Source: Piscinibacter sp. | GTDB taxonomy: Bacteria > Pseudomonadota > Gammaproteobacteria > Burkholderiales > Burkholderiaceae_C | DNA length: 64,000 bases | Assembly (NCBI GenBank): GCA_016706565.1 | Contig: JADJJI010000003.1 | Coordinates: 186,001 to 250,000 of the forward strand | Direction: 5' to 3' | Part shown: in pieces, positions 1 through 7,940 of the stretch | Layout of the letters: each line of letters starts with the position of its first letter | Position numbering within the stretch: position 1 is the stretch's first letter | Program-made: the position numbers and the translations under genes | The notes under the pieces: generated by a model | Told to the model about the DNA's origin: nothing | Databases searched by the model: none | Seen by the model: only the letters and a program-made list of their open reading frames with translations

Positions 1-1
1 G

Positions 2-703
2 GCCGCGCAAACGACGCTGGCCGACACGGCGGCCTGGGCCCAGGAGGCCACGGCCTGCCTCGACGAACTGGCGGCCCTGGATCTGTCGGCGGCGGCGAGC
101 GCAAAGGGCTTGTCTGTGCCGGCGTGGCTCGTGCTGAGTGTCGCGCGCCGATCCAACGTGCTGCGGCAGTGGTTGCGCGGCCAGTTCCGCCAGCCGGCGC
201 CGGCCAGCCTGGTCAGTCGCCTGATGGAAGAACTGGGCGGCGCCAGGCAAGGGCGATGGGAACACGAACGAGGGCGGTTGCGGCTCCATCGTGGCATCCT
301 GAGCTGGACTCCTGCCGCTGCTGACGAGCCCTTACGGCGTGGTGATCGCGAAGCGAGCTTGGGCCTGCGTCGCGCCGGCCGCCATGCCTTGCCGGGTTGG
401 GGTGGTCACCTCGTGGTGTCCCGGGTGGGCGAGGGCGGCGTGCCACTGGCCTGGCTGGGCCACGTCGAGTTGCGCGCTCGCTCGGGAGGCGAACAATTCC
501 AGGCCGGCATCGGCCGCCCGCCGCGCAGCCTGAAGAAGCAGTATCAGGCGCAAGGCGTGCCGGCCTGGGAGCGCGATGGGCCGCTGCTCTACAGCGGCGG
601 GCAGCTCGTCTACGTGCCCGGCCTGGGCCTGGACGCACGGGTGATCGGCCTGCCTGGTCAGCCGCTGGTGAGCCTGCGCTGGGAGCCTTCCGCGGCCGGC
701 TAA
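2..703 (+). CDS. tilS: tRNA(Ile)-lysidine synthase, C-terminal part (partial at window edge)
   Basis: The frame is open from the first bases of the window and ends in a TAA at 701-703, so only the last 233 codons are present and the N-terminal PP-loop ATPase half lies outside. The visible part has the helical linker of bacterial TilS followed by the C-terminal tRNA-binding region, closing with the pattern G-x-L-V-Y-V-P-G-L-G-L-D. TilS converts the wobble C of the CAU-anticodon tRNA-Ile to lysidine so that it reads AUA. Position directly before lysC is the usual Burkholderiales order and is half of the argument. An ATG at 110 is internal, not the start. Identification is from the C-terminus and context only. 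Confidence 0.78.
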   Translation, partial: AAQTTLADTAAWAQEATACLDELAALDLSAAASAKGLSVPAWLVLSVARRSNVLRQWLRGQFRQPAPASLVSRLMEELGGARQGRWEHERGRLRLHRGILSWTPAAADEPLRRGDREASLGLRRAGRHALPGWGGHLVVSRVGEGGVPLAWLGHVELRARSGGEQFQAGIGRPPRSLKKQYQAQGVPAWERDGPLLYSGGQLVYVPGLGLDARVIGLPGQPLVSLRWEPSAAG

Positions 704-765
704 AATGCGCGGTTCACGAGCGCGGCGTGACCCCCTTCGAGCAATCACCGCGAGCTTGCATCTTC

Positions 766-2034
766 ATGGCACTCATCGTTCACAAGTACGGCGGCACGTC
801 GATGGGCTCGACCGAGCGCATCCGCAATGTCGCCAAGCGCGTCGCCAAATGGGCGCGGGCAGGGCACCAGATGGTGGTCGTGCCCTCGGCCATGAGCGGC
901 GAGACCAACCGCCTGCTGGCGCTGGCCAAGGATCTCTCTCCCGCCTCGATCACCCCGGAATATCAGCGCGAGCTCGACATGATCGCCTCGACCGGCGAGC
1001 AGGTTTCGGTGGGGCTGCTGGCCATCGCGCTGCAGGCCGAGGGCATGCCGGCGGTGAGCTACGCGGGCTGGCAGGTGCCGATCGCCACCGACAGTGCATA
1101 CACCAAGGCGCGCATCCAGAGCATCGATGATCAGCGCGTGCGCGCCGACCTGGCCGCCGGCAAGGTGGTCGTCATCACCGGCTTCCAGGGCGTCGACGGC
1201 GACAACAACATCACCACGCTGGGCCGCGGCGGATCCGACACCTCGGCGGTGGCAGTGGCCGCGGCGCTGAAGGCCGATGAGTGTCTCATCTACACCGATG
1301 TCGACGGCGTCTACACCACCGACCCGCGCATCGTTCCGGAGGCGCGCCGCCTGCACAGCATCAGCTTCGAGGAAATGCTGGAGATGGCCAGTCTCGGCTC
1401 CAAGGTGCTGCAGATCCGCTCGGTGGAGTTTGCCGGCAAGTACCGCGTGCCGATGCGCGTGTTGTCGAGCTTCACGCCCTGGGACATCGCCATCGAGGAA
1501 GAGGCCCGCTCGGGCACGCTGATCACTTTCGAGGAAGACGCCAAAATGGAACAAGCCGTCGTGTCGGGAATCGCATTCAACCGCGACGAAGCCAAGATCA
1601 GCCTGCTCGGGGTGCCCGACAAGCCGGGCATCGCGTACCAGATCCTCGGCCCGGTGGCCGATGCCAACATCGACATCGACGTGATCATCCAGAACGTCTC
1701 GCACGACGGCAAGACGGACTTCTCGTTCACCGTGCACCGCAACGACTACGCGCGCACGATGGAGTTGCTTAAGTCGACGGTCGTACCCAGAACCGGTGCC
1801 GCCGAAGTGTCGGGTGATACGAAGATCTGCAAGGTCAGCATCGTCGGCATCGGCATGCGTTCGCACGTGGGCGTGGCCAGCCGCATGTTCAAGGCGCTGA
1901 GCGACGAGGGCATCAACATCCAGATGATCACCACCAGCGAAATCAAGACCAGCGTGGTGATCGACGAGAAGTACATGGAACTCGCCGTGCGCGCGTTGCA
2001 CAAGGCCTTCGATCTCGAGCAGGCGCCTGCCTGA
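766..2034 (+). CDS. lysC: Aspartate kinase, lysine/threonine-sensitive type
   Basis: This enzyme phosphorylates L-aspartate, the first step towards lysine, threonine, methionine and diaminopimelate. The 422-residue product starts with the signature K-Y-G-G-T-S (residues 7-12), has the amino-acid kinase fold to about residue 245 with the G-R-G-G-S-D-T-S motif, and then two ACT domains (about 265-420) that normally bind the feedback amino acids. The ATG at 766 was chosen because the kinase signature follows at once; the frame is open further upstream but that part overlaps tilS and looks like shadow sequence. A TAAAAT box at 701-706 overlaps the tilS stop and could be its -10, leaving a leader of about 50 bases; no good -35 is visible. 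A possible internal start is listed separately. Confidence 0.96.
   Translation: MALIVHKYGGTSMGSTERIRNVAKRVAKWARAGHQMVVVPSAMSGETNRLLALAKDLSPASITPEYQRELDMIASTGEQVSVGLLAIALQAEGMPAVSYAGWQVPIATDSAYTKARIQSIDDQRVRADLAAGKVVVITGFQGVDGDNNITTLGRGGSDTSAVAVAAALKADECLIYTDVDGVYTTDPRIVPEARRLHSISFEEMLEMASLGSKVLQIRSVEFAGKYRVPMRVLSSFTPWDIAIEEEARSGTLITFEEDAKMEQAVVSGIAFNRDEAKISLLGVPDKPGIAYQILGPVADANIDIDVIIQNVSHDGKTDFSFTVHRNDYARTMELLKSTVVPRTGAAEVSGDTKICKVSIVGIGMRSHVGVASRMFKALSDEGINIQMITTSEIKTSVVIDEKYMELAVRALHKAFDLEQAPA
1546..2034 (+). other. Possible in-frame internal start producing an aspartokinase beta subunit
   Basis: Within lysC an ATG at 1546 is in frame and preceded by GAGGAAG at 1531-1537, a plausible ribosome binding site about nine bases upstream. 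The product would be 162 residues, holding both ACT domains and starting M-E-Q-A-V-V-S-G. Actinobacterial and Bacillus-type alpha2beta2 aspartokinases make their beta subunit from an internal start at this same junction, with a similar first sequence (M-E-E-A-V). Whether it is used here is inference. Confidence 0.4.
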
Positions 2035-2058
2035 CAGCGCCGCGATCGCGGCTAGAAT
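2031..2058 (+). promoter_or_regulatory. Sigma-70 type promoter for tRNA-Ser
   Basis: CTGACA (2031-2036) and TAGAAT (2053-2058) are separated by 16 bases, each one mismatch from consensus. The predicted transcript begins a few bases before the tRNA at 2072. The -35 overlaps the lysC stop codon, so this tRNA probably has its own promoter. Confidence 0.6.
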
Positions 2059-2071
2059 GCGAGCCTTCGCC

Positions 2072-2164
2072 GGAGTCGTGACCGAGTGGCCGAAGGTGCT
2101 CCCCTGCTAAGGGAGTATGTGGGCAAAACCTGCATCGAGGGTTCGAATCCCTCCGACTCCGCCA
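2072..2164 (+). tRNA. tRNA-Ser (anticodon GCT)
   Basis: A 93-base class II tRNA. The acceptor stem pairs GGAGTCG (2072-2078) with CGACTCC (2154-2160), followed by G and an encoded CCA (2162-2164). The anticodon stem CTCCC/GGGAG encloses the loop with GCT at 2106-2108, which reads AGC/AGU serine codons. A long variable arm and the GTTCGAATC T-loop are present. Confidence 0.96.
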
Positions 2165-2175
2165 GACCGCAAGTG

Positions 2176-2200
2176 AAACGGGCCCCTCGGGGCCCGTTTT
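2176..2200 (+). terminator. Rho-independent terminator after tRNA-Ser
   Basis: A near-perfect hairpin (ACGGGCCCC, short TC loop, GGGGCCCGT) is followed by TTTT and preceded by AAA, which makes it usable from both strands. It starts 12 bases after the tRNA and also separates the tRNA from the convergent outer-membrane protein gene. Confidence 0.8.
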
Positions 2201-2219
2201 CATTGGCGCGAGCGACGGC

Positions 2220-2888
2220 TCAGAAGTTGTAGCCGAGACCGAACTTCACGGTCGGAAAGAACTTCAGCGCGTCGACGCTGTCCTGCAGGTTGCGCTGCTC
2301 GGCGTCGATGTTGGACTGGCCCGCCGCAGCCACCAGGCCTGGCGAGGCGGTGATCTTCGCGTCGGCCTTGCCGATCGCGACACCTGCATCGAAATAGAAA
2401 CTCAGGCCCTTGCTGACTTGTGCGTGGCCGAAGCCGATTCCGAGATACGGGGCGAATGACGGGAACCTGGCTTCTGCGGCTACGCTTTCACCGGCCGCCG
2501 GGTAGGTGGTTCCATTGATGGTGATCGTGCCGTTCGTCGCGACGCCGTTGCCCGACGCCTTGCGTTGCCCGATCAGTGCGCCCGCAGTGAACCGGAAGCT
2601 GCTGCCGAGGAAGTAGTCGCCGTAGACACCGAGGGTGGAGAACTTCAGCTTGGTGTCGTAGCTGGCGCCGTTGCGATCGAAGCTGCGGCTGTAGTCGAGG
2701 AACTCGGCATCCATGCGCAGGCCGGTGTTCGGGCCTATTCGGCTTCCCAGCCCGATTTCGAGCCCGGTGGTGCCGAGGCCTCCGAACAGCTCAACGGCTT
2801 GAACCGAAGTGCTGACGAGTGCGGCACCAAACAGGGCGAAGGACGCCAGGGCGATGCCGACCCTCGTCTTCAATGCGCTAGTTGACAT
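2220..2888 (-). CDS. Outer-membrane beta-barrel protein, function unknown
   Basis: The 222-residue product has a signal peptide (K-T-R then a hydrophobic stretch ending in A-L-V-S-T-S-V-Q-A) and a mature part made of alternating polar and hydrophobic strands rich in Gly, Tyr and Phe. It ends in aromatic phenylalanine after G-L-G-Y-N, the typical last strand recognised by the BAM machinery. Size fits a small, perhaps eight-stranded, barrel of the OmpW/OmpA-transmembrane kind, but no specific family signature is clear. Three starts are close together: ATGs at 2897 and 2888 and a TTG just before K-T-R; none has a good ribosome binding site. It lies downstream of the 71-residue small gene on the same strand. 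Confidence 0.7.
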   Translation of the reverse strand: MSTSALKTRVGIALASFALFGAALVSTSVQAVELFGGLGTTGLEIGLGSRIGPNTGLRMDAEFLDYSRSFDRNGASYDTKLKFSTLGVYGDYFLGSSFRFTAGALIGQRKASGNGVATNGTITINGTTYPAAGESVAAEARFPSFAPYLGIGFGHAQVSKGLSFYFDAGVAIGKADAKITASPGLVAAAGQSNIDAEQRNLQDSVDALKFFPTVKFGLGYNF

Positions 2889-2918
2889 AATATACATCGT
2901 AGCGCATTCAGATGGAAG

Positions 2919-3134
2919 TCAACCGATGCGATGCGAATCGTCCGAATCGAGAATCACGAGGTTCGAATCGTTGGACTGGCTCTCGCTGGTGTCGGCCGGA
3001 TGCGGGCGATCCAGTGGGCGGCAAATGCGGCTGGAAAGGCGGTTCAGGCGCTCCGAGCGTTCCATCTCGGCGACGACGGCCTCGGGATTGAGCAGGAGCG
3101 CGAACGGATTGGCGACGGGCTGGACAGTGTGCAT
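2919..3134 (-). CDS. Conserved small protein of 71 residues, function unknown
   Basis: The frame extends upstream to 3269, but the ATG at 3134 is preceded by GGAGG at a good distance, so the 71-residue product is preferred. It contains N-P-F-A-L-L-L-N-P-E-A-V followed by E-R-S-E-R-L and R-I-C-R-P-L-D-R-P. I recall similar short proteins with an E-R-S-x-R-L ... C-R-P-L-D-(K/R)-P core from Burkholderiales genomes, but no function. The tail is polar and acidic and probably disordered. No signal peptide or membrane segment is visible. Its stop is about 30 bases before the outer-membrane protein start, so the two may share a transcript. Confidence 0.6.
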   Translation of the reverse strand: MHTVQPVANPFALLLNPEAVVAEMERSERLNRLSSRICRPLDRPHPADTSESQSNDSNLVILDSDDSHRIG

Positions 3135-3270
3135 CGAGAACCTCCGACAAAGGCACTGGGGTGAAGCCGACTCTAGGCCTGGCCCCGGGTGCTGGAAGTC
3201 ATCGTGTCGCCATTCGGCTTGTAGGAAGAAATCCGACAAGGCCCTCGCGCCGTGAACTGTTCCCGCCAAG

Positions 3271-3906
3271 TCACTTCGTCATCAGTTCGAGGCGGTCGGC
3301 CAGCCAGTCTCGTCCGCCCAGGCGCGCGAAGTCGGCAGCCTGCAGATCCCGTTGATTGCGCCGTCTTGCGTCGGCGCCCCGACGCAGCAGCAGTTCGACG
3401 GTGGCCTCCGGCCCGGTCTGTGCCGCCAGCATCAACGCAGTGGTGCCGTTCGGGGCTTCTGCCTCGAGCGATGCACCCCGCGACAGCAGCAGTTCCACCA
3501 GGCGGGTGTTGGGCCCGCTGGCTGCATAGTGGATCGGGGTCCATCCCGGCCCGTCCAGTCGGGCACCACGGGCCAGGAGTCGCTGGCTGGACTCCAGGTC
3601 GCCGGCAATGGCCGCCAGCATCAATGCAGACTCGCCCGCCGCGTTCAATGCATTCACGTCGGTGGCTGGATGCTCCAGGAGCAGCGCGAAGGCGCCAGGA
3701 GACTCGCGCCTGAGTGCCAGGGTCAGGGCTGGGTACCCCTTCGGGTCGCGGCTGTTGGGATCAACGCCTTGCTGGAGCAGGCTGCGGAGCCAGGCAACGT
3801 CATCACGGATCACTGCCTTGAAGAAGTCGTCGTAGGCTCCGGCGTTCGCTGATGAAACTCCAATTCCGATAAGGAGATAGAACAAATACTTTAAGTAGAT
3901 TCTCAT
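3271..3906 (-). CDS. Exported ankyrin-repeat protein
   Basis: The 211-residue product opens with a signal peptide (hydrophobic run to about residue 19, predicted cut after S-S-A-N-A near 22) and then about five ankyrin repeats, seen as recurring A-L-x-L-A and L-L-x-x-G-A blocks from about residue 30 to 195. Ankyrin repeats bind proteins, so a periplasmic binding or inhibitor role is likely, with unknown partner. An AGGT at six bases before the ATG is an acceptable ribosome site. It follows tatD on the same strand after 62 bases; ankyrin genes are often found at the end of this tmk-holB-pilZ-tatD cluster in Burkholderiales. The signal-peptide codons are markedly AT-rich compared with the rest of the gene. 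Confidence 0.85.
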   Translation of the reverse strand: MRIYLKYLFYLLIGIGVSSANAGAYDDFFKAVIRDDVAWLRSLLQQGVDPNSRDPKGYPALTLALRRESPGAFALLLEHPATDVNALNAAGESALMLAAIAGDLESSQRLLARGARLDGPGWTPIHYAASGPNTRLVELLLSRGASLEAEAPNGTTALMLAAQTGPEATVELLLRRGADARRRNQRDLQAADFARLGGRDWLADRLELMTK

Positions 3907-3970
3907 CTCTTGACCTGAGAGTCATTGCATTCAAATGACAATCAAAACAATAACTTGTGTCGTGTTATTC
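3845..3970. other. AT-rich patch spanning ankyrin gene start and tatD end
   Basis: This stretch is visibly AT-rich against a strongly GC-rich background. It covers the signal-peptide codons of the ankyrin gene, the 62-base gap and the tatD stop. It could hold a promoter for the ankyrin gene, but no consensus pair is clear. Confidence 0.5.
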
Positions 3971-4754
3971 AAGTCTTTAACGAAGTCTTGAACAAGCTTT
4001 CGAAGTTGCGGCTGGTCGCAACTGCGACCTCCTCGACCGCAACGCCCTTGAGCTCGGCCAGCTTTCGCGCAACGTAGGGAACGAGAGCCGGAGTGTTTGT
4101 CCTGCCGCGGAACGGCACGGGTGCAAGGTAGGGGCTATCTGTCTCGATCAGGCAGCGCTCCAGCGGGACATAGCGCGCCACCTCCTGGAGTTCCACGGCC
4201 GACTTGAAGGTCAGGATGCCCGAGAAGGAGACGTGAAAGCCAAGATCCAGCGCCTCGCGGGCCACCTGCATCGTCTCGGTGAAGCAATGGAATACGCCGC
4301 CGACCGCCTCGGCGCCCTCCTCCCGCAACAGGCGAAGGGTGTCGGCCGAGGCGCTGCGGGTGTGCACGACGAGCGGCAGCCCGGTGGCACGCCCGGCGCG
4401 GATATGGACCCTGAATCGCTCGCGCTGCCATTCCATGTCGTCGAGGCCGCGACCATTGAGCCGGTAGTAGTCGAGCCCCGTCTCTCCGATGGCCACGACG
4501 CGCGGCCGCTGCGCCAGTTCGACCAGGTCTTCGATGCGGGGTTCGCGCACGCCTTCGTTGTCGGGGTGCACACCAGCACTGCACCAGAAGTTGTCGAAGC
4601 GCGCGGCCAGCCCCTGGACCGTGTCGAACTCCTCCAGCGTCGTGCAGATGCACAGCGCTCGATCGACCGATGCCGCGACCATGTCGGCGCGGATGTCGTC
4701 GATGCGCTCGGCGAGCTCCGGAAAGCTCAAGTGGCAGTGTGAGTCGACGAACAT
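3969..4754 (-). CDS. tatD: TatD-family metal-dependent hydrolase (DNase)
   Basis: TatD proteins are TIM-barrel amidohydrolase-fold nucleases, several with magnesium-dependent 3'-5' exonuclease activity. The 261-residue product shows all expected metal ligands: D-S-H-C-H near the N-terminus (His6, His8), G-E-T-G-L-D-Y (Glu bridge), V-V-H-T, G-V-F-H-C-F-T and E-T-D-S-P-Y-L-A-P near the C-terminus. The length is typical. It is the fifth gene of a minus-strand run beginning with mltG, 43 bases after pilZ. Which TatD subfamily (YcfH, TatD, YjjV) it belongs to cannot be settled by eye; the link to holB/pilZ matches YcfH. Confidence 0.93.
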   Translation of the reverse strand: MFVDSHCHLSFPELAERIDDIRADMVAASVDRALCICTTLEEFDTVQGLAARFDNFWCSAGVHPDNEGVREPRIEDLVELAQRPRVVAIGETGLDYYRLNGRGLDDMEWQRERFRVHIRAGRATGLPLVVHTRSASADTLRLLREEGAEAVGGVFHCFTETMQVAREALDLGFHVSFSGILTFKSAVELQEVARYVPLERCLIETDSPYLAPVPFRGRTNTPALVPYVARKLAELKGVAVEEVAVATSRNFESLFKTSLKT

Positions 4755-4797
4755 GGCATGGGCGGCCGGGTGAACCGGCCGTGGCGAGGCGCAGGCC

Positions 4798-5193
4798 TCA
4801 GATGGTCTGCGTCGGCTTGGCCGAGGAGATGGAGGTGCCGAGGATCTCTTCGATCTTCAGCTTGAGCAGGCGGGTCTTCTCGTCGGTCGGGAAGCGTACG
4901 CCGACACCCTGGGTGCGGCCGCCCGAGGCGTTCGCCGGCGTGATCCAGCCGACCTTGCCGGCCACCGGGTAACGCTGCGGATCTTCGGGCAGCGAAAGCA
5001 GCAGGTAGATGTCCTCGCCGAGGCGGTACTCGCGCGTGGTCGGCACGAACAGGCCCCCGTCCGAGAACACCGGCATGTAGGCCGCGTACAGCGCGCCCTT
5101 CTCGCGAAACACCAGCTGGATGACGCTCGGCCGCGACCCAGCCGCGGTGGCCGGCGCTCCGGGCAGCATGCTTCGTCCTGGGGCTTCACTCAT
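4798..5193 (-). CDS. pilZ: Type IV pilus PilZ-domain protein
   Basis: The 131-residue product has the small beta-barrel PilZ fold after a short Pro/Ala-rich N-terminus, with the blocks S-V-I-Q-L-V-F-R-E-K-G-A-L-Y-A-A-Y, Y-R-L-G-E-D-I and V-G-V-R-F-P. The canonical c-di-GMP motifs R-x-x-x-R and D-x-S-x-x-G are absent, as in the founding pilus PilZ, which acts through protein contacts with the pilus assembly ATPase and a c-di-GMP protein. Its place between holB and tatD matches Pseudomonas and Burkholderiales order. The ATG at 5193 was chosen; the longer open frame upstream overlaps holB. No other pilus genes are in the window. Confidence 0.9.
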   Translation of the reverse strand: MSEAPGRSMLPGAPATAAGSRPSVIQLVFREKGALYAAYMPVFSDGGLFVPTTREYRLGEDIYLLLSLPEDPQRYPVAGKVGWITPANASGGRTQGVGVRFPTDEKTRLLKLKIEEILGTSISSAKPTQTI

Positions 5194-5228
5194 GCGGCCG
5201 AGTGTACCGAAACACAGCCTGTGCCGGG

Positions 5229-6251
5229 CTAGCGGCCCTGGCCCGACATCAAGGCCACGCGCGCTCGTGAGACAAGTGCATCGATCATCAGCCCCGCATT
5301 CAGTGGATGCTCGGCCTGGCGTGCGGCGCGAAGCAGTTCCCTGGACCATTGGCTGATCGGCGCGGTGCCAGTTCGTGCCGTCACCGCGCCTGCGGGAAAG
5401 AAGCGCGGCGCCGCACCGACGCTCACGCTGAGAACGTCGTGGCAGAGCTTCTGCAATGCGTCGACGACACGAACGATCGGCCAGCCGGTCAGCGACGAGG
5501 CGTCTCCTTGCGCCACGATCGCCGGCAGGCGTGTCCACAGCTTGGCGTCCAGGCCTTCGCGTACCCATTCCAGGGCATCCAGCGGCTGGCCGCCGGCGGC
5601 CGCGAGCACGACCTCCGCCGAGGCCACGCCCTGCCCGGCCAACCAGGCGGTGGCCTGTGCCGGGTCCGGCAGTGCGAGGCCGAGCGCCTGGCAGCGGCTG
5701 CGGATCGTCGGCAGCAGCGACTGCGGGGCCGAACTGCTCAGGATGAAGCGTGCCGTGCCGGCGGGCTCCTCGAGCGTCTTCAGCAGGGCGTTGGCCGAGA
5801 TGCCGTTCATGCGCTCGGCCGGGTGCAGCACGATCACCTTGCCGGCGTTTCGCGCCGGTGTCGTCTGTGCAAAGGCGACGGCCGCGCGCACGGCTTCGAC
5901 CTTGATCTCCTTGCTGGGCTGACGGGTCTTGCTGCCGCTCTCGGGTGCCTCGGCATCGGCGTCGCCGACAGTCCAGCCCAGTGGCCCTTGCAGCGCCTCG
6001 GGCAGCAACACGAGCAAGTCCGGGTGCGAGCGGGCCTGCACGAGGCGGCACGAGGCACAGGTGCCGCACGGGCGGCGAGCGCCGGCGGCGGCGTCGCACA
6101 GCCAGGCCTGCGCCAGCGTCAACGACAGCTGCCATTGGCCGATGCCTTGCGGCCCGTGGATCAGCACAGCGTGTCCACGTTGAGTGCGCAGCGCCGTCTC
6201 CAGCCAGCCGCCCAGCCAGGGCAGCGGCAGCGCACCGTCGGTGCCTACCAT
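5229..6251 (-). CDS. holB: DNA polymerase III subunit delta'
   Basis: Delta' is the stator of the clamp loader that places the beta clamp on DNA. The 340-residue product shows the AAA+ N-terminus with a degenerate P-loop (H-G-P-Q-G-I-G-Q, no lysine), as expected because delta' does not hydrolyse ATP. The zinc module is seen as C-x8-C-x2-C-x2-C around residues 51-65, and the sensor-like stretch L-K-T-L-E-E-P is present. The start at 6251 overlaps the end of tmk by 7 bases, consistent with translational coupling in the mltG-tmk-holB-pilZ-tatD run. Confidence 0.95.
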   Translation of the reverse strand: MVGTDGALPLPWLGGWLETALRTQRGHAVLIHGPQGIGQWQLSLTLAQAWLCDAAAGARRPCGTCASCRLVQARSHPDLLVLLPEALQGPLGWTVGDADAEAPESGSKTRQPSKEIKVEAVRAAVAFAQTTPARNAGKVIVLHPAERMNGISANALLKTLEEPAGTARFILSSSAPQSLLPTIRSRCQALGLALPDPAQATAWLAGQGVASAEVVLAAAGGQPLDALEWVREGLDAKLWTRLPAIVAQGDASSLTGWPIVRVVDALQKLCHDVLSVSVGAAPRFFPAGAVTARTGTAPISQWSRELLRAARQAEHPLNAGLMIDALVSRARVALMSGQGR

Positions 6252-6856
6252 CCCCGCCTCACGAATTCGGCGTCGATCTGTGCCCAGACGGCCTCGCGCT
6301 CGAGCGAGGAATCGATGCGCACGAATCGGCCCGGGTCGGCGGCCATGCGAGCCGCATACCCTGCCCGCACCCGATCGAAGAAGGCGATGTCTTCGCTCTC
6401 GAAGCGGTCGGCCGCGCGCGCTGCGGCACGGCGACGCGCCGCTTCCGCAGCGGGAAGATCGAGCCAGAAGGTGAGTTGCGGTTGCAGGTCGGCGTGCACC
6501 CAGCGCTCGAGCTGGGCGAGCACCTGGGTGTCGAAGCCGCGTCCGCCGCCCTGGTAGGCAAAAGTCGCATCGGTGAAGCGGTCGCAGACCACCGTGGCGT
6601 CGCGTGCCAGCGCCGGTGCGACGAGCTGCTGCACATGGTCGCGCCGTGCGGCGAAGACGAGCAGCGCTTCGGTGAGCGCGTCCATCGGGGCATGCAGAAC
6701 CAGCTCGCGCAGCTTCTCGGCCAGCTCGGTACCGCCGGGTTCCCGCGTGCAGACGACCTCGGCGCCGCGTTCGCGCAGCCGCTGCGCCAGTGCCACGATG
6801 TGCGTGGACTTGCCCGCGCCGTCGATGCCCTCGAAGGTGATGAAACGGCCGCTCAC
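6245..6856 (-). CDS. tmk: Thymidylate kinase
   Basis: This kinase converts dTMP to dTDP for DNA synthesis. The 203-residue product has the P-loop [11 protein letters not shown], the R-E-P-G-G-T-E motif, [16 protein letters not shown] and an Arg/Ala-rich lid. The frame runs upstream to 7015, but that part overlaps mltG; a GTG at 6856 directly before S-G-R-F-I-T-F-E-G gives the normal family length and lies 16 bases after the mltG stop. It overlaps holB by 7 bases. Confidence 0.95.
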   Translation of the reverse strand: MSGRFITFEGIDGAGKSTHIVALAQRLRERGAEVVCTREPGGTELAEKLRELVLHAPMDALTEALLVFAARRDHVQQLVAPALARDATVVCDRFTDATFAYQGGGRGFDTQVLAQLERWVHADLQPQLTFWLDLPAAEAARRRAAARAADRFESEDIAFFDRVRAGYAARMAADPGRFVRIDSSLEREAVWAQIDAEFVRRGW

Positions 6857-6872
6857 GCGCTGTGCTGGGGGC

Positions 6873-7865
6873 CTATCGGCCGCGCTGGTACTTGTTGACC
6901 GCGCGATTATGCTCGGCGAGCGTCTCGCTGAACTCGCTGCTGCCGTCGCCGCGCGCGACGAAATACAGCGCCTTCGACGCCTCGGGCTTGACGGTCGCGC
7001 GCAGCGACGCAGCACCCGGCATGGCGATCGGCGTGGGCGGCAGGCCCGGGCGCGTGTAGGTGTTGTAGGGCGTGTCGGTCTGCAGGTCGCGCTTGCGCAG
7101 GTTGCCGTCGAAGGCCTCGCCCAGGCCGTAGATCACCGTCGGGTCGGTCTGCAGCGGCATGCCGATGCGCAGGCGGTTGACGAACACCGCCGCGATTCGC
7201 GCGCGCTCGGCCGCCGCGCCGGTCTCCTTTTCGACGATCGAAGCCAGCGTCAGGGCCTCGTCCGGGGTGCGCAGCGGCAGGTCGGGCGCGCGGGCGGCCC
7301 AGGCCTCGTCAACACGCTGGCGCATGGCACGCAAGGCGCGCTTGAGCACGGCGAGGTCGGCGCTGCCCTTGCTGTAGGCGTAGGTGTCGGGATAGAAGCG
7401 GCCTTCCGGGGCCATGCCCGGCAGGCCGAGCGCTTCCATGATCTGCGCATCGGTCATCGCGGCGGTGGTTGGCTTCAGCGCGTCGGCCTTGGCGAGTTCG
7501 GCACGGAACTGCCGGAACGTCCAGCCCTCGATCAGCCGCACCGTGGCCAAAGTCTCGTCGCCGCGCACCATCTTCTCGAGCAGGGTGACGGGCGTCGTGC
7601 CGGCACCGATCTCGTAGCTGCCGGCGCGGATGCGCTTGGCCTTGCCCGACCAGCGGAACCACTCGTACAGCGCCCATCGAGGCGCCTGCACCCCGGCACG
7701 GACCCAGCCTTGCGCGATGTCGCGCGGCAGTTCGCCCTGCTCGATCGACAGCTCGACCGTCTCTCCCGACAGCTTCAGCGGCTGCTGCAGCCACCATGCT
7801 GCCGCGCCGGCGGCACCGAGCGCAGCGATGACCAGCACGATGACAAGGCGGACGATCCATTTCAT
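6873..7865 (-). CDS. mltG: Endolytic murein transglycosylase MltG (YceG)
   Basis: MltG cuts nascent glycan strands in the inner membrane and is thought to terminate peptidoglycan polymerisation. The 330-residue product has one N-terminal membrane helix (about residues 5-27), a LysM-like region, and the catalytic block with S-I-V-E-K-E-T-G (the Glu acts as general acid) followed by [18 protein letters not shown]. It is the first gene of the minus-strand cluster and is divergent from ygfZ, 75 bases apart. The ATG at 7865 begins M-K-W-I-V-R just before the membrane helix; the longer open frame antisense to ygfZ is not credible. Confidence 0.95.
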   Translation of the reverse strand: MKWIVRLVIVLVIAALGAAGAAAWWLQQPLKLSGETVELSIEQGELPRDIAQGWVRAGVQAPRWALYEWFRWSGKAKRIRAGSYEIGAGTTPVTLLEKMVRGDETLATVRLIEGWTFRQFRAELAKADALKPTTAAMTDAQIMEALGLPGMAPEGRFYPDTYAYSKGSADLAVLKRALRAMRQRVDEAWAARAPDLPLRTPDEALTLASIVEKETGAAAERARIAAVFVNRLRIGMPLQTDPTVIYGLGEAFDGNLRKRDLQTDTPYNTYTRPGLPPTPIAMPGAASLRATVKPEASKALYFVARGDGSSEFSETLAEHNRAVNKYQRGR

Positions 7866-7928
7866 CGGGGCACACCACCTCGGCTGATGCCGTGAAACCC
7901 CAGTGCGAAGCAATTCATGGCGGCTGAT

Positions 7929-7934
7929 GATAAT
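7929..7934 (+). promoter_or_regulatory. Possible -10 box directly before ygfZ
   Basis: GATAAT (one mismatch to TATAAT) ends six bases before the ATG at 7941, so a transcript from it would start at or almost at the start codon. No convincing -35 is seen. It argues against the upstream ATG at 7917. Confidence 0.4.
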
Positions 7935-7940
7935 CGGGGC

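Noticed and set aside
745-2001. 418-residue open frame on the minus strand opposite lysC
   Set aside because: It is His/Asp/Arg-rich shadow coding caused by GC-rich third positions; lysC on the plus strand has full motifs, and this frame has none.
2889-2922. TTGACT and TATATT as a promoter for the outer-membrane protein
   Set aside because: The spacing is 22 bases, too long, and the -10 would overlap the start codons.
5229-6251. Inactivated P-loop in HolB as sign of a pseudogene
   Set aside because: Delta' subunits normally lack the P-loop lysine; the frame is intact with its zinc site.
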